This document shows positions 24,828-33,024 of a stretch of DNA of 64,000 nucleotides, piece by piece. How positions within the stretch are numbered: the first letter of the stretch is position 1; every line of letters begins with the position of its first letter. The position numbers and the translations under genes were made by a program. This DNA is from DASPGQ01 sp035457705 (GTDB lineage Bacteria > Acidobacteriota > Vicinamibacteria > Marinacidobacterales > SMYC01). The stretch covers positions 1 through 64,000 of the forward strand of contig DATIBD010000046.1 in assembly GCA_035457705.1 (NCBI GenBank). Reading direction: 5' to 3'. Below the pieces are notes generated by a model, which did not search any database, was not told where the DNA came from, and saw nothing but the letters and a program-made list of their open reading frames with translations.

Positions 24828-25552
24828 CCGAGCCGGCTAACGAGCAGCTACCGACTTCCGCCGAGAAGGCAACAGAGGATGCCGCACCGGCGACGCCTCC
24901 ATCCCGCGCTCCATGGGTGCTCCGCGGAGTCGTCTCGGCGCTTCTCACGGTGTCGATCCTCTTGTTAATCGCCGGACGGACGTACCTCTTCGAATCGCTG
25001 GAGGCGCTCCCGGCGTCTTCGGTGCCGGAGAGCGCGGAGATCAAAAAGGAGCTCCGGGATCTCGAGTCGAAGGCGAAGCGATCCCGAGCGACCTTCTCGG
25101 CGCTCGCGCCACAGTCGGTTTATATCGTCGTGGACTCGGCCCGGAATAAACTCTACGTGAAAAGAGGCGAAGACGTGCTGCACGAGGCAGCCTGCTCTAC
25201 GGGGAGCGGCAGTCTTCTCAAGGACCCGAAGACCGACCGGGACTGGATCTTCGATACGCCCCGCGGGAAGTTCCGCGTGATTCGCAAGGCACAGGATCCT
25301 GTATGGACGAAACCGGACTGGGCCTTTGTCGAGGAGGGCAAACCCATTCCCGAGGCGTGGTCCGAGAGGCGTGATTACGACACTCTCGGCGACTATGCTC
25401 TCTATTTCGGGGACGGTTTCATGATTCACGGGACGCTCTATCAGCGATATCTTGGTCGGAGTATCACCCACGGCTGCATTCGCCTCGGTGACGACGATCT
25501 CGAGCGCGTCTACCGGCTGACTCCCGTCGGTGCTCCCATTTTTATCTTCTGA
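24824..25552 (+). CDS. Membrane-anchored L,D-transpeptidase
   Basis: 242 residues. A cytoplasmic N-terminus of about 30 residues precedes one membrane span (VLRGVVSALLTVSILLLIAG). A short charged helix and a YkuD domain follow from about residue 100. The catalytic motif is MIHGTLY...THGCIRLG with Cys in HGC. It is anchored on the periplasmic side by the signal anchor, unlike its neighbour. GTG start overlaps the preceding stop, showing coupling. Two transpeptidases in tandem suggest a two-step or two-substrate modification of peptidoglycan. Confidence 0.88.
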   Translation: MTEPANEQLPTSAEKATEDAAPATPPSRAPWVLRGVVSALLTVSILLLIAGRTYLFESLEALPASSVPESAEIKKELRDLESKAKRSRATFSALAPQSVYIVVDSARNKLYVKRGEDVLHEAACSTGSGSLLKDPKTDRDWIFDTPRGKFRVIRKAQDPVWTKPDWAFVEEGKPIPEAWSERRDYDTLGDYALYFGDGFMIHGTLYQRYLGRSITHGCIRLGDDDLERVYRLTPVGAPIFIF

Positions 25553-25558
25553 GACGCG

Positions 25559-26206
25559 ATGTACCTACTTCTCGCTGCCGCGGTCGGGCTTTCGGCGATG
25601 ATGGCAAGCGATGAAACGGCCTCGGCTTTGCAAGCCGCGAAGGAACAGGAGCGCGTGTCGCGTCTGTTGCTCGAAGCGGCCCGTTCGGGGGAGTTCTACC
25701 TGGTCGCCGATGTGGGCTCGAAGAGGCTCACGCTCGGCCTCGCGGGCATTACCCTCGCAAGCTATGGTATCGAGTCGGTCGAGGTGGGGACTCCCCTCAT
25801 CCAACGGACCGGATCTCCGGACGAAACCGACCTGCTCCAGGATCTCTACGCATGCGAGGCCCCGGTTCTTCGCGAACGGACCGAGATTCTCCCCGGACAG
25901 CCACCTCTTCCCGAACATCCGAGCGCCAACGATGCGCCCGCGGAAGAATCTCACCGGAGGGTGGTCCTCGACTGCGAGCCGTCGCTCGCCGTTCACCTCG
26001 TGGAAGGTTCCGTGCTCGGTCGGTTCGGAGGCTTGAGGGATCGGGTGCGCCTCGCCGGGGACCGCAAGGTGGACCTTCGCGTCCGCGTGTTTCTGCGAGA
26101 CGGCGATGCTGACGAGCTCTTCGCGTCTCTTCCCGATAGCCCTCTCCTCCTTTTTTCCCGCGTGCCGACATCCCCGCCGACGGCAATTTCGACCGAACGT
26201 CGCTGA
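25559..26206 (+). CDS. Exported protein of unknown function in the transpeptidase operon
   Basis: 215 residues. The N-terminus MYLLLAAAVGLSAMMAS is a short signal sequence. The mature part has GEFYLVADVGSKRLTLGLAGITLASYGIESVEVG, which resembles the substrate-proximal beta-strand pattern of periplasmic YkuD-like proteins, but there is no HG or Cys motif. The second half is rich in Asp, Arg and Pro. It starts 6 bases after the second transpeptidase and so is cotranscribed; an accessory factor is a reasonable guess. I recognise no family. Confidence 0.65.
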   Translation: MYLLLAAAVGLSAMMASDETASALQAAKEQERVSRLLLEAARSGEFYLVADVGSKRLTLGLAGITLASYGIESVEVGTPLIQRTGSPDETDLLQDLYACEAPVLRERTEILPGQPPLPEHPSANDAPAEESHRRVVLDCEPSLAVHLVEGSVLGRFGGLRDRVRLAGDRKVDLRVRVFLRDGDADELFASLPDSPLLLFSRVPTSPPTAISTERR

Positions 26207-26227
26207 CGGGATCGCAAGTCTCGTCTC

Positions 26228-27256
26228 ATGCGCGTCGCACTCTACATTTTGGGCGGGTTTGGACTTCTCTTCGTCGGCGCCGAGGTTCTGGTGCGTGGCG
26301 CCTCGCGCCTCGCAGCCCTCATGAAGATCCCTCCCGTTGTCATCGGGCTGACGGTCGTGGCCTTTGGAACTAGCGCCCCCGAGCTCGCGGTCAGCGTCCT
26401 GTCCGCTTCGCGTGGCGCGAGCGGCATCGCCGTGGGGAACGTAGTGGGAAGCAACATCTTCAATCTGCTCGCCATCCTCGGTCTCGTCGCCTTTATTCGG
26501 CCCCTGGCGATCCACAGCCGGGTGGTCTGGCGCGACATGCCGATCATGGTGAGCGTATCGGGGCTCGCCTACATCCTGGCCTGGGACGGGGTGGTATCGT
26601 CGACGGAAGGCCTGGTTCTCGCCGCGGGGCTTCCCCTGTTCGTTTTCTTCATGAGGGGAGCGGAGCCGGAGGTGGGAGAAGGAAGCAGCTTTCCCATTCG
26701 AGAGGGACTTCCGTCCGTTCTCGTGCAGATCGCGATCGTGGTCCTCGGGTTGGTGATTCTCGTCGTGGGTTCTCGAGCACTCGTAACTGGATCGACCGAG
26801 CTCGCGGCGCTGTTGGGTTTTTCGGAGCTTCTCATCGGTCTTACCCTCGTAGCCGCGGGGACCTCTCTGCCCGAGCTAGCAACGTCGCTCGTCGCCGCCT
26901 ACCGCAAGGAGGAGGATATCGCCGTGGGAAACGTCGTCGGGAGCAACGTCTTCAACCTGCTTGGCGTCCTCGGCATCGCGGCGATGGTGTCGCCCCTCGA
27001 GGTCACCGAGGCGTCGCTCCTACTCGATTTCCCGGTCATGCTCGGCGCCGCCTTGCTGAGCCTGGTGTTTTTAGCCAGCGGCAGCCGAGTATCTCGCTCC
27101 GAAGGGGCTTTTCTCCTGATCTCCTTCGTTTTGTATACGTCGTACCTCTTCCTGGATGCGAGCGGGGCGGTGCTGCCTTCGAGCAACATCACATGGTTAG
27201 CCGTCGCGCTCGTCGTCGGACTGAGCTGGGTGATCTGGTCCAACCGCAGAGTCTGA
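26228..27256 (+). CDS. Calcium/sodium antiporter, CaxA/YrbG family
   Basis: 342 residues with about ten membrane spans. The two inverted alpha-repeats are both clear. The first reads VIGLTVVAFGTSAPELAVSV and VGNVVGSNIFNLLAILG; the second reads LLIGLTLVAAGTSLPELATS and VGNVVGSNVFNLLGVLG. The acidic and Asn residues of these repeats bind the cation. Such proteins exchange Ca2+ for Na+ (or K+ dependent) across the inner membrane. A paralog is encoded at 36504-37616. The ATG follows the preceding gene by 21 bases. Confidence 0.93.
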   Translation: MRVALYILGGFGLLFVGAEVLVRGASRLAALMKIPPVVIGLTVVAFGTSAPELAVSVLSASRGASGIAVGNVVGSNIFNLLAILGLVAFIRPLAIHSRVVWRDMPIMVSVSGLAYILAWDGVVSSTEGLVLAAGLPLFVFFMRGAEPEVGEGSSFPIREGLPSVLVQIAIVVLGLVILVVGSRALVTGSTELAALLGFSELLIGLTLVAAGTSLPELATSLVAAYRKEEDIAVGNVVGSNVFNLLGVLGIAAMVSPLEVTEASLLLDFPVMLGAALLSLVFLASGSRVSRSEGAFLLISFVLYTSYLFLDASGAVLPSSNITWLAVALVVGLSWVIWSNRRV

Positions 27257-27445
27257 AAGTCGGCCCATTGAGTGATTTGTCCCTCCCGAGATGGGCAGCG
27301 CACGGCAGCCACGATTTCGCCCTTCTGATGACAGCCTCGGAAATGGCATGCTTCGTGAGCTCGTGCAGGATGAGATGACAAAGAGTCTTGTGCTCTGGTT
27401 CTCGATATCTCCCTCCTTCGTGGGGGCGCGCAGGTCCCTCGAGCT

Positions 27446-27784
27446 TTGCAGGAGGCACCCGACGTGAAGGCTCTGCTCGTCCACCTAAACGACCTCTACC
27501 GTTCGGCAGCATCACTCATCGAGATCCGCCGTCACCAAACTCCGGTTCGGGGGGAAGCCTTTGCCTCAAGGCCTGAACTCATGGTGATGAAGAAGCGCTC
27601 ATCGTCATCGAGAAGCCGCCCCGCGAGGCAGGAACGGCCTCTGCGTGCGGGTGACAACCTCAGCAACCACCTGCCGTATCGCCCGGACCATACGTGTTCC
27701 TCCGCCATGATGCTCGGCTCTTGGATGGGAGCCGACATCACCAACGATGACGTCGTGAAAGCTTCCTCGCTCGACAAATTTTGA
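27446..27784 (+). pseudogene. Remnant of an outer-membrane lipoprotein-sorting (LolA-like) protein
   Basis: One frame has ALLVHLNDLYRSAAS, a second has EALIVIEKPPREAGTAS, and the first again has MMLGSWMGADITNDDVVKAS. Read together they follow the order of the LolA-like outer-membrane lipoprotein-sorting family, whose members have a segment like SSWMGSDFTNDDLVKES. At least two frameshifts break it and the C-terminal half is gone. Relatives usually sit with RND or ABC exporter genes, absent here. The region 27257-27445 upstream holds no gene that I can support. Confidence 0.6.
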
Positions 27785-27794
27785 GTGACGCAAG

Positions 27795-30341
27795 GTGCGA
27801 CAAAAGGTAGACGCCGAGCGGATTCGAGGGCTCCTGGGCACCGATCGGGGCTTGACGACTCCCGAAGCCGCGTCTCGGAGGCAGAGATACGGGACCAACG
27901 ACATCGTGGAGGTCGTGCATCGTCCCTGGCGCGACCTGGCGCGGGAAACCGCCAGGGATCCGATGATCTGGTTTCTCGTGGGCACGGCTTGTCTGTACCT
28001 CGTCCTGGGGAGCACGCCAGAGGCGGTCGTCTTACTCGTCGCGCTCGTTCCGCTAGTCGGCATGGACCTCTATCTGCATCGGAGGACTCAGGCTTCGACG
28101 GCTGGCCTGAGCCGGCTCCTCGCCGACCGGGCGGCCGTCTTTCGCGATAGCACGTGGAGCGACGTCCCTGCCACGGAGCTGGTGCCGGGAGATCTGACGC
28201 GGGTGGTGAGCGGGCAGCCGTTCCCAGCCGACGGTCTCATCGTTGCCGCGCAGGAGGTCCAGGTGGACGAGTCCTCCCTTACGGGAGAGGCCTATCCCGT
28301 ACACAAGAATCCATGTCTTCCGCTATCCCTCGATGCGCGCGAGCCCATCGTCGACGGACTTCACTGGGGTTACGCAGGGACCCGTGTTCTCACCGGCACG
28401 GCTTTTCTCCGAGTAGTCTTCACCGGTCAGGAGACTCTGTACGGCGCCATCGTCCGCTCCGCGACCGGCGGAGCCAGAGCGCCGACGCCGCTCCAGCGAG
28501 CAGTCGCCGATCTCGTTCGCACGCTACTCCTCGCGGCAGCCGCACTTTGCTTCATCCTGGCCGCGGTCCGTCTCCGCCAGGGCCATGGACTTCTCGACGC
28601 CGTGGTGAGTGCGACCACGCTTGCCGTCGCAGCCCTGCCCGAGGAGTTCCCCGTCGTGCTCACAGTCTTCCTCGGGACGGGCGTCTATCGGTTAGCTCGT
28701 CGCCGCGCTCTGGTTCGGAGGGCTGTGTCGGTCGAGAACATCGGGCGGGTGTCTTGTATCTGCTCGGACAAGACGGGAACGATTACGGAGGGACGTCTTC
28801 GTCTCGAGCGGATCGAGCCCGAGGGGCGCACTTCCCCGCAGCACCTGTTGATGATGGCGTCGCTCGCGTCACGAGCCGACACGGGGGATCCGATCGATAC
28901 GACCCTTTTCGAACGGATGTCGGCGGAGCGAGTCCGATCGCCCGACCGTCGGGTACTGGCATCGTTTCCCTTCACCGAGATCCGGCGCCGGGAGACGGCC
29001 GTGATCGAGCTCGAAGGGGCTACGGTCGCGGTCTCCAAGGGGTCTCCGGAGGTCATCCTCGCCATGTGCCGCCTGGACGCCGTGGCTCGCGAGTCGTGGC
29101 GCGTGCGAATCCAGGAATGGGCTGCGGGCGGCCGAAAAGTCATCGCCTGTGCTGCGCGTCAGCTGGACCGGAACTGGCCGGGAGGCGAGCCGGATCGCGA
29201 GCTCGAGCTTCTCGGAGCGCTCGTCTTCGAGGACCCGGTGCGCGATGGCGTCTTGGAAGCGATACGAACTTGCCGCCAGTCCGGAATCAGAGTCGTCATG
29301 ATCACTGGAGACCACCCCGAGACCGCTAGGTCGGTGGCCGTCTCCATCGGGCTGGGAGGTCAAACGCCCAGAGTGCTCTGCGGGGAAGATCTGGAGGGCT
29401 TCACCGAAGGGCCGCTCGGGCGAAGGCTCGGCGACGTGGACGTGATCGCTCGAGCCATGCCGGCGCTCAAGCTCGCCCTCGTGGGCGCGCTCCAGAGAGA
29501 GGGCGAGATCGTCATGGTCACGGGGGACGGCGTGAACGACGTCCCCGCTCTCCAGGCCGCCGACGTGGGCGTGGCCATGGGCGAGAGGGGCACGCGGAGC
29601 GCCAGGGAGGTGGCTTCGATCGTGCTGCTCGACGACAACTTCAGCAGCATCGTGCGCGCCATCGCCGAGGGGCGCCAGCTGTTCAAGAACCTTCAATCGA
29701 GCTTCCAGTACCTCTTGATGTTCCACATTCCCCTCGTTCTCACGGCTACTTTCATTCCTCTCGCTGGCTATCCACTTCTGTACCTTCCGATCCATATCGT
29801 CTTTCTCGAAGCCTTGATCCATCCCACGGCTCTTCTGGCATTTCAAGAGCTTCCTCTCACGAAGAGTCTCGAGAGGGTCCATCGGTCCGGAGAGGTGCGG
29901 TTCTTCGACCGACTCGACTGGATCGAGATTGCTCTCGTCGGGGCGTCGGGGACCCTCCTGGTCGCCTTCGGATACGATCGCAGCCTCGGCCCGACGATGG
30001 ACGTAGAGCATGCCCGTGGCATGGCTCTCGTCGCTTTGACCTCGTTCGGCGGCGCGCTAACGGCCATGCTGAGTCGTTTTCACTCGTGGTCGCCGAAGAT
30101 CCTGTGTGCTGGCTCGCTGGTGCTTGTTCTCGCCTTGGTCCAAGTTCCGTCACTGGCAGCTTGGGTCCACTTGAAACCTCTGCACCTCGACGACTGGGCG
30201 ATTGCTGTATTAGGAGGTGTCTTTGCCGCCCTCGTACCGCGCTTGCTCGTGAGGGTGTTTCCACGAATCAAAAGAGGAGCCGCCCGAGGCATTAAACTAG
30301 CGAGAAGTCGGCGCGCGGAAGCGCGAGGAGACGAGACATGA
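27795..30341 (+). CDS. Cation-translocating P-type ATPase
   Basis: 848 residues. The phosphorylated Asp is Asp325 in CSDKTGTITEG. The actuator motif is SSLTGEAYPV, the hinge is MVTGDGVNDVPALQAADVGVAMG, and about ten membrane spans are present. The intramembrane motif reads ALPEEFPVV rather than PEGLP, which places it near, but not within, the classical Ca2+-pump or plasma-membrane H+-pump groups. No N-terminal heavy-metal CxxC domain is present, arguing against copper or zinc. The GTG start has a weak ribosome binding site. The stop overlaps the next gene's ATG, a CorA-type channel, so magnesium or calcium is a likely substrate. Confidence 0.9.
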   Translation: MRQKVDAERIRGLLGTDRGLTTPEAASRRQRYGTNDIVEVVHRPWRDLARETARDPMIWFLVGTACLYLVLGSTPEAVVLLVALVPLVGMDLYLHRRTQASTAGLSRLLADRAAVFRDSTWSDVPATELVPGDLTRVVSGQPFPADGLIVAAQEVQVDESSLTGEAYPVHKNPCLPLSLDAREPIVDGLHWGYAGTRVLTGTAFLRVVFTGQETLYGAIVRSATGGARAPTPLQRAVADLVRTLLLAAAALCFILAAVRLRQGHGLLDAVVSATTLAVAALPEEFPVVLTVFLGTGVYRLARRRALVRRAVSVENIGRVSCICSDKTGTITEGRLRLERIEPEGRTSPQHLLMMASLASRADTGDPIDTTLFERMSAERVRSPDRRVLASFPFTEIRRRETAVIELEGATVAVSKGSPEVILAMCRLDAVARESWRVRIQEWAAGGRKVIACAARQLDRNWPGGEPDRELELLGALVFEDPVRDGVLEAIRTCRQSGIRVVMITGDHPETARSVAVSIGLGGQTPRVLCGEDLEGFTEGPLGRRLGDVDVIARAMPALKLALVGALQREGEIVMVTGDGVNDVPALQAADVGVAMGERGTRSAREVASIVLLDDNFSSIVRAIAEGRQLFKNLQSSFQYLLMFHIPLVLTATFIPLAGYPLLYLPIHIVFLEALIHPTALLAFQELPLTKSLERVHRSGEVRFFDRLDWIEIALVGASGTLLVAFGYDRSLGPTMDVEHARGMALVALTSFGGALTAMLSRFHSWSPKILCAGSLVLVLALVQVPSLAAWVHLKPLHLDDWAIAVLGGVFAALVPRLLVRVFPRIKRGAARGIKLARSRRAEARGDET

Positions 30342-31285
30342 TAACAATCCGATGGTACCGCGACGGCGCGCAGTCATCGAGCCCGGCGCACCCTGACGGC
30401 GTCCTGAGCCCCCAGGCGGTTTGGGTCGACCTCGAGACGCCTAGCGAGGCCGAGCGGCAACAGGTGGCCGACGCCTACGAGCTCGTGCTGCCTTCGGCCG
30501 AAGACGTCGCCGAGATCGAAGCCACATCGCGCTTCTTCGAAGACGACGACGGAGTGCATTTGCATGCCTACTTTCTTCAGGAGCTCCCCGATGGTTGTGT
30601 GAACACCACCGTCAGTTTCACCGTTCGCGATGGCCGTCTGTTCACGCTGCGCTATCGAGAGATTCCGGCGTTCGAGCATTTCCTCTCGCACATGCGACGC
30701 AATCCAACGAAGTACAACGACCCCTGGTCCATCGCCCTGGGTCTTATCGAGACGCGCGTCGATCGAACAGCGGATCTCATCGAGCGACTCTACGCCGACG
30801 TCGACGATCATACCCAGGCCGTCTTCGGCGTTGCCGAGGCGAGTCTGGAGAGGCTCATCGACGATATGGCCACAGCGGAGGAGACGAACGGGAAAGCGCG
30901 CCTGAGTCTCATGGACCAGCAACGGGTGCTCACTCTCCTTCAGCGAAATGGTGAGCTCTCCGAACCGCTGAGGGCTACGGTGGGCGAGCTCCTCCGCGAT
31001 ACGGAGTCGCTCCTCGCCCACTCAACGTCCCTATCGGAAAAGATCGATTTCCTCATGGACGTGACGACGGGCAAGATCGCCATCGAGCAAAACCGGATAA
31101 TCCGGATCGTCTCGGTGGCGGCGCTTACCCTGTTCCCGCCAACGCTCATTGCGAGCCTGTACGGCATGAACTTCAGATTCATGCCCGAGCTCACGTGGCA
31201 ATGGGGCTATCCGATCGCGCTGGCGCTGATGCTCTTGTCCGCCTTCGTGCCGTACTTGTATTTCAAGCGCAAGGGGTGGCTGTGA
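30338..31285 (+). CDS. CorA-type magnesium/divalent cation channel
   Basis: 315 residues. A long cytoplasmic domain is followed by two C-terminal membrane spans, with the selectivity motif YGMNF between them (near residue 273). The loop FRFMPELTWQWGYP and the C-terminal basic end FKRKGWL match CorA. The ATG overlaps the ATPase stop, so pump and channel are cotranscribed. The family carries Mg2+, Co2+ or Ni2+. Its pairing with a P-type ATPase supports a divalent-cation homeostasis unit. Confidence 0.93.
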   Translation: MITIRWYRDGAQSSSPAHPDGVLSPQAVWVDLETPSEAERQQVADAYELVLPSAEDVAEIEATSRFFEDDDGVHLHAYFLQELPDGCVNTTVSFTVRDGRLFTLRYREIPAFEHFLSHMRRNPTKYNDPWSIALGLIETRVDRTADLIERLYADVDDHTQAVFGVAEASLERLIDDMATAEETNGKARLSLMDQQRVLTLLQRNGELSEPLRATVGELLRDTESLLAHSTSLSEKIDFLMDVTTGKIAIEQNRIIRIVSVAALTLFPPTLIASLYGMNFRFMPELTWQWGYPIALALMLLSAFVPYLYFKRKGWL

Positions 31286-31316
31286 GTTGTTGGCGAGGCC
31301 GTTGATTATCCCTCTC

Positions 31317-31684
31317 TCATTCCTCCGGATAGTCGACACTGGACCGCAGGTGTCGGCTTGGTTCCATGCGCTCGTGAAGGACGCGAACGATTTCGACGAC
31401 CCCGGGCTCGCTGACGCGATAGTAGATGACGTGCACTGGATGTCTGACGGAGCTGGCAAGGCGCTCGCGGCGAGCATGTCGCAGGTGGAGGCTACGGATA
31501 CCAGGAAAAAGGTCGTTTCGATCTCGCGTGGTCGGGCGCTCTGGGTCGGCTGCGATCTTTCGCATAGCCACCACCAGCAGTTTGGCGTACCGCCGCCTCG
31601 CGTCCTCACCCCATCGCTCCGCCTCGTCGCGAGGATCTGTTCCAGATCGGATTGCGCCCTTCGGGAGAGCCGAAATCGCGCCAT
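31317..31684 (-). pseudogene. ParE/RelE-type toxin gene with a frameshift
   Basis: The first frame from ATG 31684 gives MARFRLSRRAQSDLEQIL. A second frame then gives DEAERWGEDARRRYAKLL and SLHLRHARRERLASSVRHPVHVIYYRV, then VRVLHERMEPSRHL, the whole ParE pattern. One base change near 31625 joins them. So the toxin is probably inactive, or the base is a sequencing error. It lies four bases after the intact antitoxin gene, as in parDE operons, where ParE blocks gyrase. Confidence 0.75.
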
Positions 31685-31688
31685 CGCG

Positions 31689-31970
31689 TCAGCGACGGAG
31701 TCGGGATCGAGTCGCGACGAGACGCGTCATGTACGCGTCGAGGTCCGGCTCGTCAATCTGTACGAAGTCCCCACGCTCTAGCGCATCGACCCCAGCTTGA
31801 AGCTGCGCGGGGAGAACCCTCAGCTTGAGCGCGTCCTCGCGCCGGCGCTGCTGCAGAACCCGGAGCGCATCCCGCGCCGCTTCGCTCGCATTCTGATACT
31901 CACCGGTCTGGATCAGCTTCTCGACGAACGCGTTCTGCTCTGACGTCAGGCTGACATTCCGCGTGGGCAC
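31689..31970 (-). CDS. ParD-type antitoxin (ribbon-helix-helix)
   Basis: 93 residues. The N-terminal strand RNVSLTSEQNAFVEKLI and helix GEYQNASEAARDALRVL form the ribbon-helix-helix DNA-binding domain of ParD antitoxins. The C-terminal half binds the toxin. It is the upstream gene of the module, which probably autoregulates. Its toxin partner is frameshifted, so it may now be an orphan repressor or an antidote against related plasmid toxins. Confidence 0.85.
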   Translation of the reverse strand: MPTRNVSLTSEQNAFVEKLIQTGEYQNASEAARDALRVLQQRRREDALKLRVLPAQLQAGVDALERGDFVQIDEPDLDAYMTRLVATRSRLRR

Positions 31971-32142
31971 TTTTCAGATACCTCCATGCGTGTCCAAGAT
32001 ATGACCGATGGCAAAGTTTGCCAACATGGCCAAACGAAGGCGGCTAGCCCACTCGGCTTCAACTCGATGCCCGGCAGGACCCCCTCGAGCGCGGACGGAA
32101 GGCGGGAATCTTTCCTGGACGTTTCATAGCGCTGCTGCCGGC

Positions 32143-33024
32143 TCAGGCCGCACGGTTCCGGATGGTTTGCCGCGAGACCTGTTTGCCAGTGGTCCCGGCG
32201 ACTATCGCAACCACGATCCACCACGCGGCGGCCAACGCGAAGTTGTAGGCGACGAGCGCTAGCCCCGCCACCTTCTCGGGGCCGAGGACGAACGTGCAAG
32301 CGGACAGACTCGCATGCATAAGCGTGGCGATGAGCAAGCTTCCCGTCCGATCGTAGACCCAGACCATGAGCACCCGGTAGGCGGGCAATTGCCCGACAAC
32401 AAGACTGAGGCCATTCAGAGTCACGAAAAGGCCGACGGAAAGACTTCCGGAGTACGTCGTCGCGATCCAGATGTCGTTCGTCAGGAGATGCCATGCTCCC
32501 CAAGGGATCCCGACGATGAGCGCTGTAGCAACCGCACCGTAACGTCGGCGTAGTGTCGAAATGGCGAACCCCGTCCACCCGAGCTCTTCGAGGAGACCCA
32601 CAGCAATGGCTCCCGTGATGCCGAAGACCAGGAGGGACACCCTGTCACTCACAGTGACGATGCTGGGAAGGAACGCCGGAGATGCGAGTGATAGTGCGAC
32701 GTGGACCGCCATGAACGAGACCGGCGCCGCCAGGAGCGCCACCAAGTACCAGCGTGCCCCTATCCGCCACCGGAGTTGGCGCGTGAGCAAGTTGCGGAGA
32801 CCTGCGCGCCCGGAAACGATACTGGTCAACAGGAGCCCTGCGACGCTGGGCCCGGCAAGCATCGCCACGAAGAACAAGGGCAGCCGTGGATCGGATTGCC
32901 ACGTGTCGGCCGACATGCCGCGAAGTCCGCCCAGGGCAAGCAGGCCGCCCCAGGAAATCGCAAACGTCAGCGCGAAGTAGGCGGCGATCGGGTGCTTTGC
33001 GACAAGGGCTTTGACCCGGGTCAT
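32143..33024 (-). CDS. CPBP family intramembrane protease-like protein
   Basis: 293 residues with about eight membrane spans. The CPBP (Abi, CAAX-protease) motifs are all present: EELGWTGF with the double Glu, GIPWGAWHL with His, and LMHAS with the second His. These residues bind zinc in Rce1-like proteases. The function in bacteria is unknown in most cases; some give bacteriocin self-immunity. The ATG overlaps the stop of the upstream serine hydrolase gene by four bases, so the two are coupled. 31971-32142 downstream holds no gene I can support. Confidence 0.9.
   Translation of the reverse strand: MTRVKALVAKHPIAAYFALTFAISWGGLLALGGLRGMSADTWQSDPRLPLFFVAMLAGPSVAGLLLTSIVSGRAGLRNLLTRQLRWRIGARWYLVALLAAPVSFMAVHVALSLASPAFLPSIVTVSDRVSLLVFGITGAIAVGLLEELGWTGFAISTLRRRYGAVATALIVGIPWGAWHLLTNDIWIATTYSGSLSVGLFVTLNGLSLVVGQLPAYRVLMVWVYDRTGSLLIATLMHASLSACTFVLGPEKVAGLALVAYNFALAAAWWIVVAIVAGTTGKQVSRQTIRNRAA

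Noticed and set aside
28154..29329. Second long plus-strand frame inside the P-type ATPase gene.
   Set aside because: Arg/Ser/Pro-rich shadow of the ATPase frame; the ATPase motifs are all in the main frame.
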